A program made the translations under genes and the position numbers. From Orobanche coerulescens (lineage: Eukaryota; Streptophyta; Magnoliopsida; Lamiales; Orobanchaceae), in the NCBI GenBank assembly GCA_033398695.1, contig CM065805.1:163843787-163907786 (forward strand): 64,000 bases of DNA. The letters are read 5' to 3'. Below the pieces are notes generated by a model. The model worked only from the letters and a program-made list of their open reading frames with translations. It made no database searches and was not told the DNA's origin. Shown here one piece after another: positions 46,859 to 57,369 of this stretch (positions within the stretch are counted from its first letter, which is position 1; each line of letters begins with the position of its first letter).

Positions 46859-47215
46859 CCTAGCTTTGATGAAGGATAGCGCGCATCTGGATAACAAGCC
46901 GACTGAAGAGCCGAGCCAATCCCCTACCATGCCGGCCGAAGAGAACAACCACGTCGCCGAGCCGAGCATTAAAGCAGCTGGAAAGGGAAAAGCTAAGCGT
47001 CCCAAGGTCGCTGAGCCCGAGTGCTTCCCTGAGAAGCGGAATCTGGAGGATCTGTGGCAGCAGCCTACCTTGGTTGGCACGTAGTGGGAAGAATTGGATA
47101 TGCTATGCAAGTGGAATTTTTCTAATATGGTGGATGCATTAGAAGAAGAAAGGATCTTTATCTTGAGTTGTAATGACAGCCGCAAATTTCACCAAGCAAA
47201 TTGAAGATGGCGAAC
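46859..47215 (+). pseudogene. HIT4-like: HIT4-like host gene fragment inside the copia leader
   Basis: The frame 46866-47084 ends with 'KAKRPKVAEPECFPEKRNLE' then DLWQQPTLVGT, and a stop at 47082-47084 is followed in the same frame by WEELDMLCKWNFSNMVDALEE. I recognise this as the N-terminal part of HEAT INTOLERANT 4 (HIT4), a plant nuclear protein tied to heat-induced release of silencing, where the family has PEYF.EKRNLEDLW, a PVGTEW.QLD block and an NFSNLEDALEEGG-like block. Downstream text (ERIFILSCN, about 47148-47175) also resembles HIT4. It lies between primer site and gag, on the element's coding strand, and is broken by a stop, so it is a captured, non-functional fragment. Recognition is from memory. 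Confidence 0.6.
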
Positions 47216-47817
47216 GGAATGAGGAATACATTTTCATTCAAACAAATCGACGGTATACCCTAGGAAAGAATCGTATCTTTCCTGTAAGGTACACAATTCG
47301 AATAACTCTACTATTTGCAACATGCACGATTTTACATGTTTTAATTACTTTAAATGCATATCTATATTTCATAAATTTATTTATGCTTAATTAAACAAAA
47401 ACATGATGCATTAATAATTTTAATTAAATTAAAGCGAATTGCTTATAGCAACTTCAAATTAAATTAAATTCACGTTGAATTAATAATTATTGCGGCATAA
47501 GACACCTCTTTGACTGCATTTATACGTGTATAGATATATTCTTAGAATTACGTGTCTATATCTATAAATATACATATATTTGCATACATATATAGATATG
47601 ACATGCAATTAGGCTTCATTTTAGTAGCCTTTAGAGGATTTATATCTACTGCCTAAATTCAACTCGAACCATGATAAAGTAATTTCATTGGTCACCTTCA
47701 ATAGCATCGAAAGTAATTTTGACCATATCTTGGTTCCGAAAAATAATAACGCTCCCATTATTGAAAATTTTATCATGGAAAGTACTCATGGTAAACTGTG
47801 AAAAATCATTTTCCTTT

Positions 47818-48700
47818 TTCTTGTATTAAGATAGTTGATCCAACTCGTCCCGAATTTGATATCTTGGGCTCAAAAGAGCTTGAGTACCATAGATGGGTCT
47901 CCGACGTCGGGACCACATTGTTGTCAAGGACTATAGTGCCACAATATTTGATAACACAAACGATGCACCGTCTGAAAAAATCAAAGCTAATGCATTAATG
48001 TTCCTTAGGCGACATATCGACCCCAGCCTAAGATGGGAATATCTGCAGTTGAAATCCCCGAAAGAACTGTGGGATGCCCTTAAGGGCCATTTTGGGAACA
48101 TCCACAATACCTTGCTCCCAGAGTTGACCGTGCAGTGGAATGAAATTCGCTTGCTCGACTATAAACGGATCAACGATTTCAACACAGATATGTTCTCTCA
48201 AGGCACGCCTAAATTTTTGTGGAAAGGACATCACAGAAGATGACATGATCCATAAACTTTTTTCACCTTCCCTACTTCCGCTCATATACTAACGAACCAG
48301 TATATGCTGGAGTATGATAATAAACACATCACTACCTTTAGTAAGCTAATCAACCTACTGCAAGTGGCTGAGAGGCATAACGAAGTGTTAGTGAGCAATA
48401 ATGCCAGGTCGTTTGGGACAAAGAAAATTCTCAAGGCCAATTATGGCAAAGTGAAGGATGGAAACTACCCCAATGAATAGGGGACTGGACATGATAGGCT
48501 TCGTGGTCAAGAACGTGGGGTTTTTTCCAATGTAATATGAAGACTTGGTGCTCCCGGCTGTTCTAGCCAAGGGAACCAAATAGCACCTACACATCCCATC
48601 GCCTCTAAGGCTCGAGTTGGCAATGAACCGTGCTATGATTGTGGAGATGCTGGACATGGTACAAGAACTGCCATGCAAGCAAGCAAGTCGCATCTCACTA
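47818..48700 (+). pseudogene. Copia gag of the HIT4-carrying element, broken
   Basis: The recognisable gag domain runs from 'ILGSKELEYHRWVSDV' through 'LRRHIDPSLRWEYLQLKSP' and KELWDALKGHFGN to a degraded 'NDFNTDMF' block, with frame changes near 47900 and 48210 and stops after 48240. A CCHC-type knuckle begins CYDCGDAGH at about 48628 and loses its frame after the His. Family role: RNA packaging and particle formation. Confidence 0.75.
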
Positions 48701-48759
48701 CAAGAAATATAGAGAGTCCAAAGAAAAGGAGAATTCACTATATGGAGGAATATGATCTA

Positions 48760-50770
48760 GACAAGTCCCCCTATGTCAATTTCACAGTCACCAATCGTCA
48801 AATTGAGTCATACGAGCCACAGTCTATAGATTGAATCTTAGTATTATGTTTACTTTCTCGTTTACATTTGGTATAGTTGCCTCAAGACGACTGTGTTGGT
48901 GTTTTCTTTTCAATAACGGCGTGATGCAATGTTACTTCACGAACAAGATATTAATATTGCTTACGTTAGATTATTAGCTTTATTTCGAAGTACTGAATAT
49001 TGCTTGAATGCTTGTGGTTCGAAATTTCACTCTTTTCTAAGAAATGAATCGAGGAGAGCTTGAATGTTCTTAGAATTAGGCTTCTATTCATCGAATAAGT
49101 CGCCTGCCAAACCTCGGTAACTACGATGATTGGGTCATCCCAACTCACCAAAGGGCGAGGTAATGCTCAATTCTTGATGCCTAAACGGTAGTCTTCTAAG
49201 TTACCGATGCTCTGTATGCATCTAGAGCCCTCGAACCTTACTTAGCTTCAATAATATACGTAGCAATGGTTTCCCGATTGAAACCCACTGTGAGAATGGA
49301 ATAGAGTTTCTTTTATTCTAATGAATGTGGACGTATACGCATTTTAGAATAACTGATGAGTCGATCTAGTGGATGTACCTCACTATTATTAGGTTTTTAA
49401 AATCCTATGTTGTCACCAACAATGTACTTTGCGACATAGACTCATATAGGCTTTGGCACGATAGACTAGGTCATCCTGGTCGAAGTATAATGATCCATAT
49501 ACTAAAGAACTTGTACGTACATCATTACTTTTCGAGTGAAAATGTGGCAACAACTCAACATAAAGCACAATGTTGACGTTAATCGTGTTATGTCATCCAA
49601 AGAACCAGATGCATATCAAATGCCCACCACTTAGTGTTGCAAAGCCTGCTCTTTAGCCACAGTAGGAGCGAGACCTTCCTACGCTAAAGAAACAAAAGCA
49701 AACATTCCATTCTTACGTTGAATATAAGGAGAAATTTGTGGATCCATCCGCCTAATATGCGGACCATTTATGTATTGATGGTTTTGATGGATTCTCCGAC
49801 ATATTGGTCACATGTCGCTCTCCTATCCACTCAAACTGCTGCAAAACTTCCAGGATAACTTATAAGGGCTCACTTCCCTTATAACATCTAAAGGACTTGA
49901 TGATTAGAGGGTTCACATCAAAAAGTACTTGATGTTTATTGCATGATAGAGATCAATGAATAGTATCTCGTCCCATGTGCATATGCAAACGGTCTCACAT
50001 AAACCACCGTCGAAAGAATATGTATGGTGATTATGTAATTGGTTATGCGCACCAATTTGCATATTTTGCCTGGAATTATGCAATATTGCACGCAACTTTA
50101 CTTAAATCGTTCATTCTTGGACCTTTTGCTAACCAATTAGTTTATGCGTACCAGTTGGTAACTGGATAGCCTGATTTTTATATTTTGGACCCAGACGGAC
50201 TTGAGTGCCAATTGCGCATAATTGGTTACGCATTATATGTGCCTTCTGCGCCCCACGGCGCATTGGTCTTTAGATACGATTAAGTATTCACGTTGGATAA
50301 GAATCTCCAGACGTTTATCCGCTATTTGAAACCTTCACAGTAATCTCTTTACCGCACGATTTGCGGATTGTCACTTTAATGAGACAATCTTCCCGTCGTT
50401 AGGGGGAGGAGAGAAAATGTAATTTCTCGGGGAACGACAGGAATTGTCATGATGTCTCCACTTTGTCTCATAATGATCCCCGAACTTCACAATGTTACCG
50501 TGAAAGCACAAAGAACACTCGATCTTCAGGATGTAGCAGATTCGATGCCTGATGCATTTACTGATATCGTTCAAGTGACAAGATCTCACATTACAGCTGC
50601 AAATATGCCTGTAAGGTTAGAAGTCCCCTCTAAGGGGCACATCACCAATGAACCGGGTGATGCAACCGCACTTGGTGGAGGTGTGGTTGAGGCCGTGGCT
50701 CCCTGCGAAGGAAGGGGTGGAAGCCATGTGGTTCGACTAAATACTCATCCAAGTAAAAGGTAGAGTATGG
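48760..50770 (+). pseudogene. Protease-integrase remains and RT linker of the HIT4-carrying element
   Basis: Very decayed. The integrase HHCC module is visible as WHDRLGHPGRSIM at about 49456, and the integrase core is full of stops. FPSLGG at about 50389-50408 and the open frame 50449-50763 (DLQDVADSMPDAFTDIVQVT, then RSHITAANMPVRLEVP) mark the linker between integrase and RT seen in Ale/Ivana-type pol. Confidence 0.65.
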
Positions 50771-51203
50771 CACAAAATTACATGTTAACCATCAATGAAC
50801 TCGTTTCATGAGATCATGCTTGATTTTATTATGTCCATGAATCATGACGAGAGGGACGCCCCGAAGATATGATTCAAAAAATCAAGAATCTCGATGAAAT
50901 TATGAGGGTGTGGCCTGATCAACCACCTACTTTGATGACATGTCATGAATCGTAAAGTACGATGATGTCGAACCTCGCTCAGTTGGATGAAATCAATATA
51001 GAGCTGATTGGCCTATAAGAAAAACATTCCAGGTAGAACTAGATTCTCCGACAAAGAGACAGGTATTTGGTGTGGGTAGTGCTAACCTACCCAAGTGTAA
51101 CGCCTATAAGACATAAAGAAACCTTTGTCGTAAATCATAGTGAGAATAGTAGAGTCCTAATGTATAAGGTTCACGAAGTAATGCTTCTCACAACGCCCTG
51201 GAA

Positions 51204-52260
51204 TTGATTACGAGGAAATGTACTCCCACGTATACGTTCCGCTATTTGATTAGCGTAGTAATTTCCGAGGGACTGGAAATGCAGCCAATAGATGTGGTTA
51301 CTGCGTATCTCTCTGGGGATCTAGATACGGAGATATATACGGAAGTGCCCTATGGCATTTCACTACCCAAATCAAGTAACTCCAGACCACGGTGTGCGTA
51401 TTCAGTTCGTTTGAAACGCTCACTTTACGGTTTGAAACAATCCGGAAGGATGTGGTATAACCGTCTAAGTGAATACTTGATTAGGAAGGGATATAAGAAC
51501 GATGAAATGTGTCCCTGCGTCTTCACAAATAAGATCCGGATTCGCATCGCAATGTATGTCGATGACATGAACATAATCGGTCTTGATGAAATAAGAGAAA
51601 CCACGGATACTTGAAAATCTGAGTTTGAGATGAAAGATCTTGGGAAAACTCGGTTCTGTCGAGGCATTGACATAGACATCGAGTTTGTGGAATTCATTCC
51701 ACCGGTCTTCCTATGTCCAGAAGTTTCTCAGGCACTTTAACATGGACAAGGTAAACCCGACTAGCACCCCATGATAGGTCGAACATTTGGATGCAAAGGA
51801 AAGATCCATTTCGTCTTAACGAAAGTGACGAAGAGCTTTGGGAGCTGAAATTCCCTACTTGAGTGCAATAGCGCATTATTGTACTTAGCTCAATGTACAT
51901 GACCTGCTATCACTCCTCAGTTAATTCACTGACTAGATTTAGTTCAGCATCGACGCAACATCAATGGAATAGTATCAAGAATATCTTCTGATACTTAAGA
52001 GAAACCATTGATTTGGGACTATTCTTTCCCTACAAGCAGGCAAAGGAAGCTGCTTACGAAAAGGCAAATGCTAAAGTAAATGTTGGTGCCGAAGCAACTA
52101 CCACAAAGTATGTGTTGGTATGACTTGCTTATATTTTGGAAATCGACTATGCAAACCCCTTTTGGCTACCTCATCGAATCACGACAAGATTCTTGCTTTG
52201 CATGAACCAGTCCGTGAGTGTACATGATTAAAAACTATCATTCTACACTTGTGAGGAACT
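51204..52260 (+). pseudogene. Reverse transcriptase and RNase H remains of the HIT4-carrying element
   Basis: 51204-51614 is an open RT segment with 'MQPIDVVTAYLSGDLDTEIY', 'LKRSLYGLKQSGRMWYNRL' and the catalytic 'MYVDDMNIIG' at about 51551-51580. It ends at a stop, and RT continues in fragments (MKDLGKT-like, about 51630). RNase H is barely traceable at about 52020-52250. Confidence 0.75.
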
Positions 52261-52389
52261 AGCGGTTAAGTACTGCCACTGATGAATATACTTATATTTA
52301 TGAACATGATGTAACTTGTAAATTCCCTTGATTGATGGAATGATCATAACGGGAAATATGTGAGATATAAGGGAATATACTCACATAGG

Positions 52390-52990
52390 TTGCACTCTTT
52401 TCCTTAGACCAAGGTTTGTTTTTCCCACTGGGTTTTGTTACTTGGCAAGGTTTTTAACGAGGCAACGATAAATGAATGTAAGCATTAGGGGGAGCTGTAG
52501 AGTTTTCCAACTTCCGAGATTGATGTAAAGATCACAAGGAAATTATGATTATAAAGAAAGTTAATCACATGTGTTGTACTCTTTTCTTTGACCAAGGTTC
52601 ATTTTCTCACATTGGGTTTTGTTACTTGGCGAAGTTTTTAATGAGGCAACGACTACTTGATTGATGTACAAATCAGGGGGAGATGTAGACTTGAGGGGGA
52701 GTCTTACATCCACACCGTACGTTATACTCTTTTCCTTCCAAGGATCATTTTTCCCACAGGGTTTTTATCACTTGGAAAGGTTTTTAACGAGGTAACAAGA
52801 TGTACGATTTTAGGGATCGATGGAATGGTCACCTTAGTAGCGCTATGATCAAATGTAACGATCATATGAGAGGATAGATTCAAAGGACGAAGTCTAAACT
52901 TGATGTGTCTAGATGCTCTACTCTTTTCCCTACGATCAAGACATTTTCCCACTGGGTTTTTGCTTGACGAGGTTTTAATGAGGCAACATG
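52390..52990. repeat. Four diverged repeats in the copia 3' non-coding region
   Basis: Copies at about 52397-52466, 52586-52652, 52727-52797 and 52918-52986 share 'tactcttttccct', 'tttttcccactgggttttg', 'cttggcaaggttttta' and 'cgaggcaac'. They lie between the RNase H remnant and the polypurine tract. This motif is common in this copia group as I know it. Confidence 0.8.
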
Positions 52991-53022
52991 ACATGCGCTT
53001 GTAGACTAGGCACAAGGGGGAG

Positions 53023-53196
53023 TGTTAAAGGAATAATACCCATTGTGTGCCTAAGTCTGTTAGTTTATGGGCTTTCCTAGATAGGATTTGGCTAAGGCCT
53101 GTTTGTATGTACTTCACCCTATTTAAGGGATCTCATTGATGGAATAATACAAAACTTTTGCCCTACTTTCTGTCTCAAGTTATTTTCCCTTCAACA
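53023..53196 (+). repeat. 3' LTR of the HIT4-carrying copia
   Basis: Same length as the 5' LTR and 3 differences in 174 bases, preceded by the polypurine tract cacaagggggag and followed by aaaaa. Confidence 0.93.
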
Positions 53197-53310
53197 AAAA
53201 ACGTTTTATAATAATATAAATCATCAGCATACGAATAAAAGAATTGATAATGAATACAATTATATTTAGTAACAATATCTATAAACAAATTGTTTAAAGA
53301 AAAAAAAAAG

Positions 53311-53489
53311 GAATGATAGAGCCACATCTCTTCAACCACACCTCATACACACCTAGTTTTATGGGGTTGTACTTTATGCTTTATAAATAAAATAATCATA
53401 ATAATATTATATCTGTAAAGCATACGGTACAACCCATAAAACACGAGTGTGTATGGAGTGTGGTTGGGGAGATGTGGCTCTATCATTTC
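53311..53489. mobile_element. 179-bp foldback MITE
   Basis: The left arm (from gaatgatagagccacatctc) and right arm (to gagatgtggctctatcattt) are inverted copies over about 85 bp each at roughly 85% identity, with almost no loop. It is non-coding and flanked by A-rich runs, so no target duplication can be read and the superfamily cannot be assigned. Confidence 0.8.
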
Positions 53490-53839
53490 TAAAAAAAAAA
53501 GGCTGGGGCAAAAAAAAAAAGTTTGGGGTGAAGGTTGGGGTGGGAAGGAATAAAATATGAAAAATAGGAAAGAAAAGGGAGAGAGAACAATAGATTCTAG
53601 TTTGGTGAGTTTACGAGGATTTTCACGGAAACAGCCTTCCTACCGTAAAAAATAGGGGCATGATCTGCATATATCTTACCCTCCCCAAACCCTGCTCTGA
53701 ACGGTATACTGTGTATGTTTGGTTTTTATGGGAAAATCCAAATAGTTCTGAAAATCCAAACTTCGCACCTTATTCATTTATTCATAAATTTTATGGTGTT
53801 AAAAACTTAAACTTCTCAAAATCTATAATTAAAGATGCT

Positions 53840-54860
53840 CCAAAGTACTCTTTTCGTCCCGCCTAAAAGTTTATATTTCTATCAAAAAGTAATATATTTA
53901 ATAAGTTTACATATATCACTTTTTACAATCAAATCAAACAATGATCTTTTACTTTCTAATCTCCACCACATATTTACCATCATTATTTATACCAATCATT
54001 ATCTAAAATGCATCAAATATACACCATCTGTCAACCTTTGACTGAAAAAGAGGAATTACTTGTTATATCAAAATGATTGCTATAAGAGAGAGACCTAGGG
54101 AGAGAAACTATGTAATTATTTTCGAGAAGTATACTTTTCTCATTTTAGTTTTTTTTTTTAATTCGATTTGATACAAGGAGTGGAGGAGTCGAACCCGAAT
54201 ATAATCCCTAATGGAGGAGAACCTGTGGTCACTGGACTTTTTCTGGTGGTTACTTTTTTTTTTTTTTGATACCGGGTTAGAACTTTACACCGACTAGTCC
54301 TGGGATAATGTACTTGCCCCATAAGATCGCTACCAGTTAAATCGCGAGATGTGTATCTGCCTCCCAGGTTCTTAAATATCCTCAACTACTGCGCACAAGG
54401 TTACTTTTCTCATTGTAGTTACGTGCAACACTTATATAAAATAAAATATCATAATACTTGTAATACAACCAAAAATATAAATTTTAGTATTTTCATATTT
54501 AAATATATTCCTGAATGATCTTCGTCTTTTCAAGATGAATATTTAGATACAAATATTATTTATATTTAAAGATCATATGAAAAAATATGATATTTCTATT
54601 TGTGGACCAATCAACGACCTTCTCTTTTCATATTTCATACAATTATTTTCAAAAATAATTGATGTTTTTTTTTCATGTTGCACTTTGCCCATAAATTATT
54701 TTTCAAAACATAATGATAAAAAGTATATTATAAATATATTTTTAATGCCAGTATAACTGTATAATCTCCGTAAATTTATTTTTACATATAATACTTCGTC
54801 AAAATTTAATATAAAAAAATTACAACCACCAATTATTATGAAACGGAAGTACTATTTAAA
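53840..54860. other. AT-rich DNA with degraded Stowaway-like ends
   Basis: 'tactcttttcgtcccgcc' at 53844 and 'gaaacggaagtacta' at 54840 look like decayed CTCCCTCCGT-type inverted termini of plant Tc1/mariner Stowaway elements. The interior has no coding sequence. This is a weak call. Confidence 0.25.
54145..54400 (-). repeat. SINE-like tails (minus strand)
   Basis: Two A-tailed segments on the minus strand. One ends 'cccaggactagtcgg...cccggtatca' followed by a 15-base A-run (54270-54256), which resembles the 3' end of known plant SINEs. The other ends 'gggttcgactcctccactcc' and then an A-run near 54160; its 'ggttcgactcc' resembles a pol III B box. No clear A box or target duplication was found. 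Confidence 0.4.
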
Positions 54861-55254
54861 TAGGCATACAATAGGAGTACAAAAGCATTGGATGCTAACA
54901 AAATATAAGTTCACTTATATTTTAAAACGGATTGGAATAGAAAATAAGTTTATTTTTGTAAGACGGAAATAATAGATGAATTTTAAAAATTATTTAATTT
55001 TAAAAATGTGCTTGAATAATTGTCCAGATCCTACTTTGAACGGGATATACTGGGTATATTTAATTTAATTTGATTTTGATTTGCTTGAATAATTGCAGGA
55101 GGACTATTCTGGGACAGATAGGGTACTGGTAAGAAAAGTTTCACCAGGAATGGGACATAGTAGTGTAAGAAATTGAAAGCAGACACCGGCAATAAATGTC
55201 ATTAGGTAAGCGACACACGGGCTTTCATATCTTACTATTAACATTTGGTAGAAA

Positions 55255-56215
55255 TAGCTTCTTTTGCCCTTTGTCATTTAGTAATATTTTTTTAAATAAA
55301 GTTTAGTATTTCTTTTGATCACGAATTATACAAATTGTTTCTTTCGAATAAAATTGAGTCATATATTATAATTTGAGTAATATAATTTGAGTCAACTTCA
55401 AAAAAACAATATCGAGTCGATTAAATTGTCACAGAATACAATTGGGACATGTAAATAAAAAAAAAGTCGGGTTACACGAGTCCGATTCGTGTCACCCGAA
55501 TATAATTCGGGACATGTAAATAAAAAAAAAGTCTCCCGAATTCATTCGGGAGATGTAAAATAAATTTGATAAATTCGAGTTATACGAAAAAAAAAATTCG
55601 GGAGATGTAAAATAAATCTGATAAATTCGAGTAATAAGAATATTCGGGTTATACGAAAAAAAAATTCGGGAGATGTAAAATAAATCTGATAAATTCGAGT
55701 AATAAATTCGGGTTACCCAAATTTATTACTCGAATTCATCAGATTTATTTTACATCTCCCGAATTTTTTTTTTTCGTATAACCCGAATATTCGAGTAATA
55801 AATTCGGGTAACCCCAATTTATTACTCGAATTTATCAGATTTATTTTACATCTCCCGATTTTTTTTTTTCGTATAACCCGAATATTCGAGTAATAAATTC
55901 GGGTAACCCGAATTTATTACTCGAATTTATCGATTTATTTTACATCTCGAATGAATTCGGGAGACTTTTTTATTTACATGTCGATTATATTCGGGTGACA
56001 CGAATTGGACTTGTGTAACCGACTTTTTTATTTACATGTCCCGAATTGTATTCGAGTGACGATTGACTTCGATATTGTTTTTAAGTTGACTTCGAATTAT
56101 GTTACTCGAAATTATAATATATGACGAATTTTATTCAGTAAATCAATTTAGATTTAGTATCAAAAGTTATTCTTAAAAGCGAAAAAATATTACTATATCT
56201 TAAAGAAGCGAAAGC
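55255..56215. repeat. Imperfect palindrome of about 950 bp built from inverted modules
   Basis: The centre is near 55713. The left arm holds, in order, an A-rich flank, 'gggacatgtaaataaaaaaa', 'cccgaattcattcgggagatg', and repeated 'gagatgtaaaataaatctga' units. The right arm holds the reverse complements in mirrored order, ending in 'gacgaattttattca' and 'gtatcaaaag'. The outermost detectable pairing is 'gcttctttt..agtaatatttttt' (55259) with its inverse near 56205. Non-coding. A transcript would fold into a long hairpin. Confidence 0.85.
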
Positions 56216-56439
56216 AAGTTTTCTCTCCTAACATTTGTGGCTGTCTCGAAAGTGATTGTAGTAAATATAGTACTGCTGCTTACTGCTGCTTAATATTCAT
56301 TCATTCATATTATGAAATATTAAATATTAGCCTGAATTCAGATTTGACGATGAAATCCGTGAATCTATTTCAAACTATAAAAGTATATTAAAAAATGCGT
56401 ATTGAGCAAAATACAACAATACCTCTGAAGGTGATTCCT

Positions 56440-56620
56440 GTATCTCATTGGCACTAGAGGTGGCCAGTGGGCCTGGTCGGTCTAGCCCAGCCCGGCCCAG
56501 CTCGGACTTTGAGGCCCACGAGCTCGGTAGGCTAGCTCGACCCATGCTCATAGCCCAACCCACCGCGGCAGAGGGCGATCCTGGACCCTCTCCCGCAGCC
56601 CAATCCCAGTCCAGCCCCCT
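56440..56620. other. GC-rich patch with ggcccag/agcccg words
   Basis: A short C/G-rich block ('ggtggccagtgggcctgg', 'cccagcccggcccagctcgg') of a type scattered through plant repeats. Frames of about 90-107 codons on both strands are compositional. Confidence 0.4.
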
Positions 56621-56872
56621 CGGATTGTGCTCGTTTTGGTCGGAATGTCGAAGTGGTGACTCGAGAATTATTGCCGTAAGATATGAATGTATTACCAAAA
56701 GGGGGTTAATAGAACGAGTTTTATAACGTCTTCGAATGTTTTTAAAAATAGTACCGTCGTTGGCCTTTTGGACATTTGTAAATGTTTGCGAAAATTTCCT
56801 TCAGCCTTGTGGGTTCATCTCAAGGGCTACTGTAATATTCCGGTTAAATGCAGGGTGTTACAGAATACAGTT
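56621..56872 (+). repeat. Tekay-like LTR fragment
   Basis: The start 'tcggattgtgctcg' matches the last bases of the window (63986-64000), which lie 130-140 bp inside the 3' LTR of the right-hand Tekay element. The end 'agggtgttacagaata' matches the LTR end and following bases at 59035-59048. The middle is short and diverged. Confidence 0.4.
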
Positions 56873-57369
56873 AATCAATATAATGCATTTTCGATCAAAG
56901 TAAAAATGTTCATGCATGTACCACATAATTGATAAGACAACGATGTGTAGGATCTCTTAAACCATTAGAGAAGATGATGTTACTACCAAACCTCCTAAGC
57001 ACCATCTTTATGTCCTACATTGTTACACACACAAAACACACGTGAAATTTACATAATACACTATAAATCAATATGCTAAATCAATATGATGCTTACTTTA
57101 CCACCATAATAAGTTGTAGCCCAATGTGCACGCGGTGTGGAGGAAGTTGTGTTTTGTTTTGTGTGATTTTTGACACATTATATAGTTGATAAAATATTTG
57201 TAACTCATGGACGGAAAGGTAAAAAGACTAACACTAATTGGTGTGTTTAGTTTATGCATTCATAGCACCAAACACTTCATCTCCACATTCCACTTTCAAT
57301 TTGAGAGCCATTTATTATAACCACTTTACATTTATAAGGCTACTTAAACTTTTAGTATATAAGATAAGA
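56873..57369. other. Unassigned AT-rich DNA
   Basis: About 500 bp with no recognisable gene or repeat boundary. The left end of the Tekay 5' LTR may lie within or at the right edge of it. Confidence 0.35.

Larger units (their letters stand above)
46202..53196 (+). mobile_element. Ale/Ivana-type copia element with a captured HIT4-like fragment
   Basis: A 6995-bp element with 174-bp LTRs at 46202-46375 and 53023-53196, which differ at only 3 sites. The primer site 'cgttatcagcacg' (46376) and polypurine tract 'cacaagggggag' (53011-53022) are in place. Internal order is a 1.4-kb leader, gag (about 47818-48480), zinc knuckle (about 48628), protease/integrase remains, the FPSLGG linker (about 50390), RT (51204-51614), RNase H remains (about 52010-52260) and a repeated 3' non-coding part. 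Nearly every domain is riddled with stops. Short LTRs, the UBN2-type gag and the linker suggest the Ale/Ivana group; the exact lineage is uncertain. Confidence 0.88.

Noticed and set aside
54145..54200. Possible tRNA gene suggested by a B-box-like ggttcgactcc
   Set aside because: No cloverleaf or A box could be built; an A-tailed SINE-like remnant fits better.
56375..56726. ORFs of 92-107 codons on both strands
   Set aside because: Compositional, within a GC-rich repeat patch, without recognisable domain.
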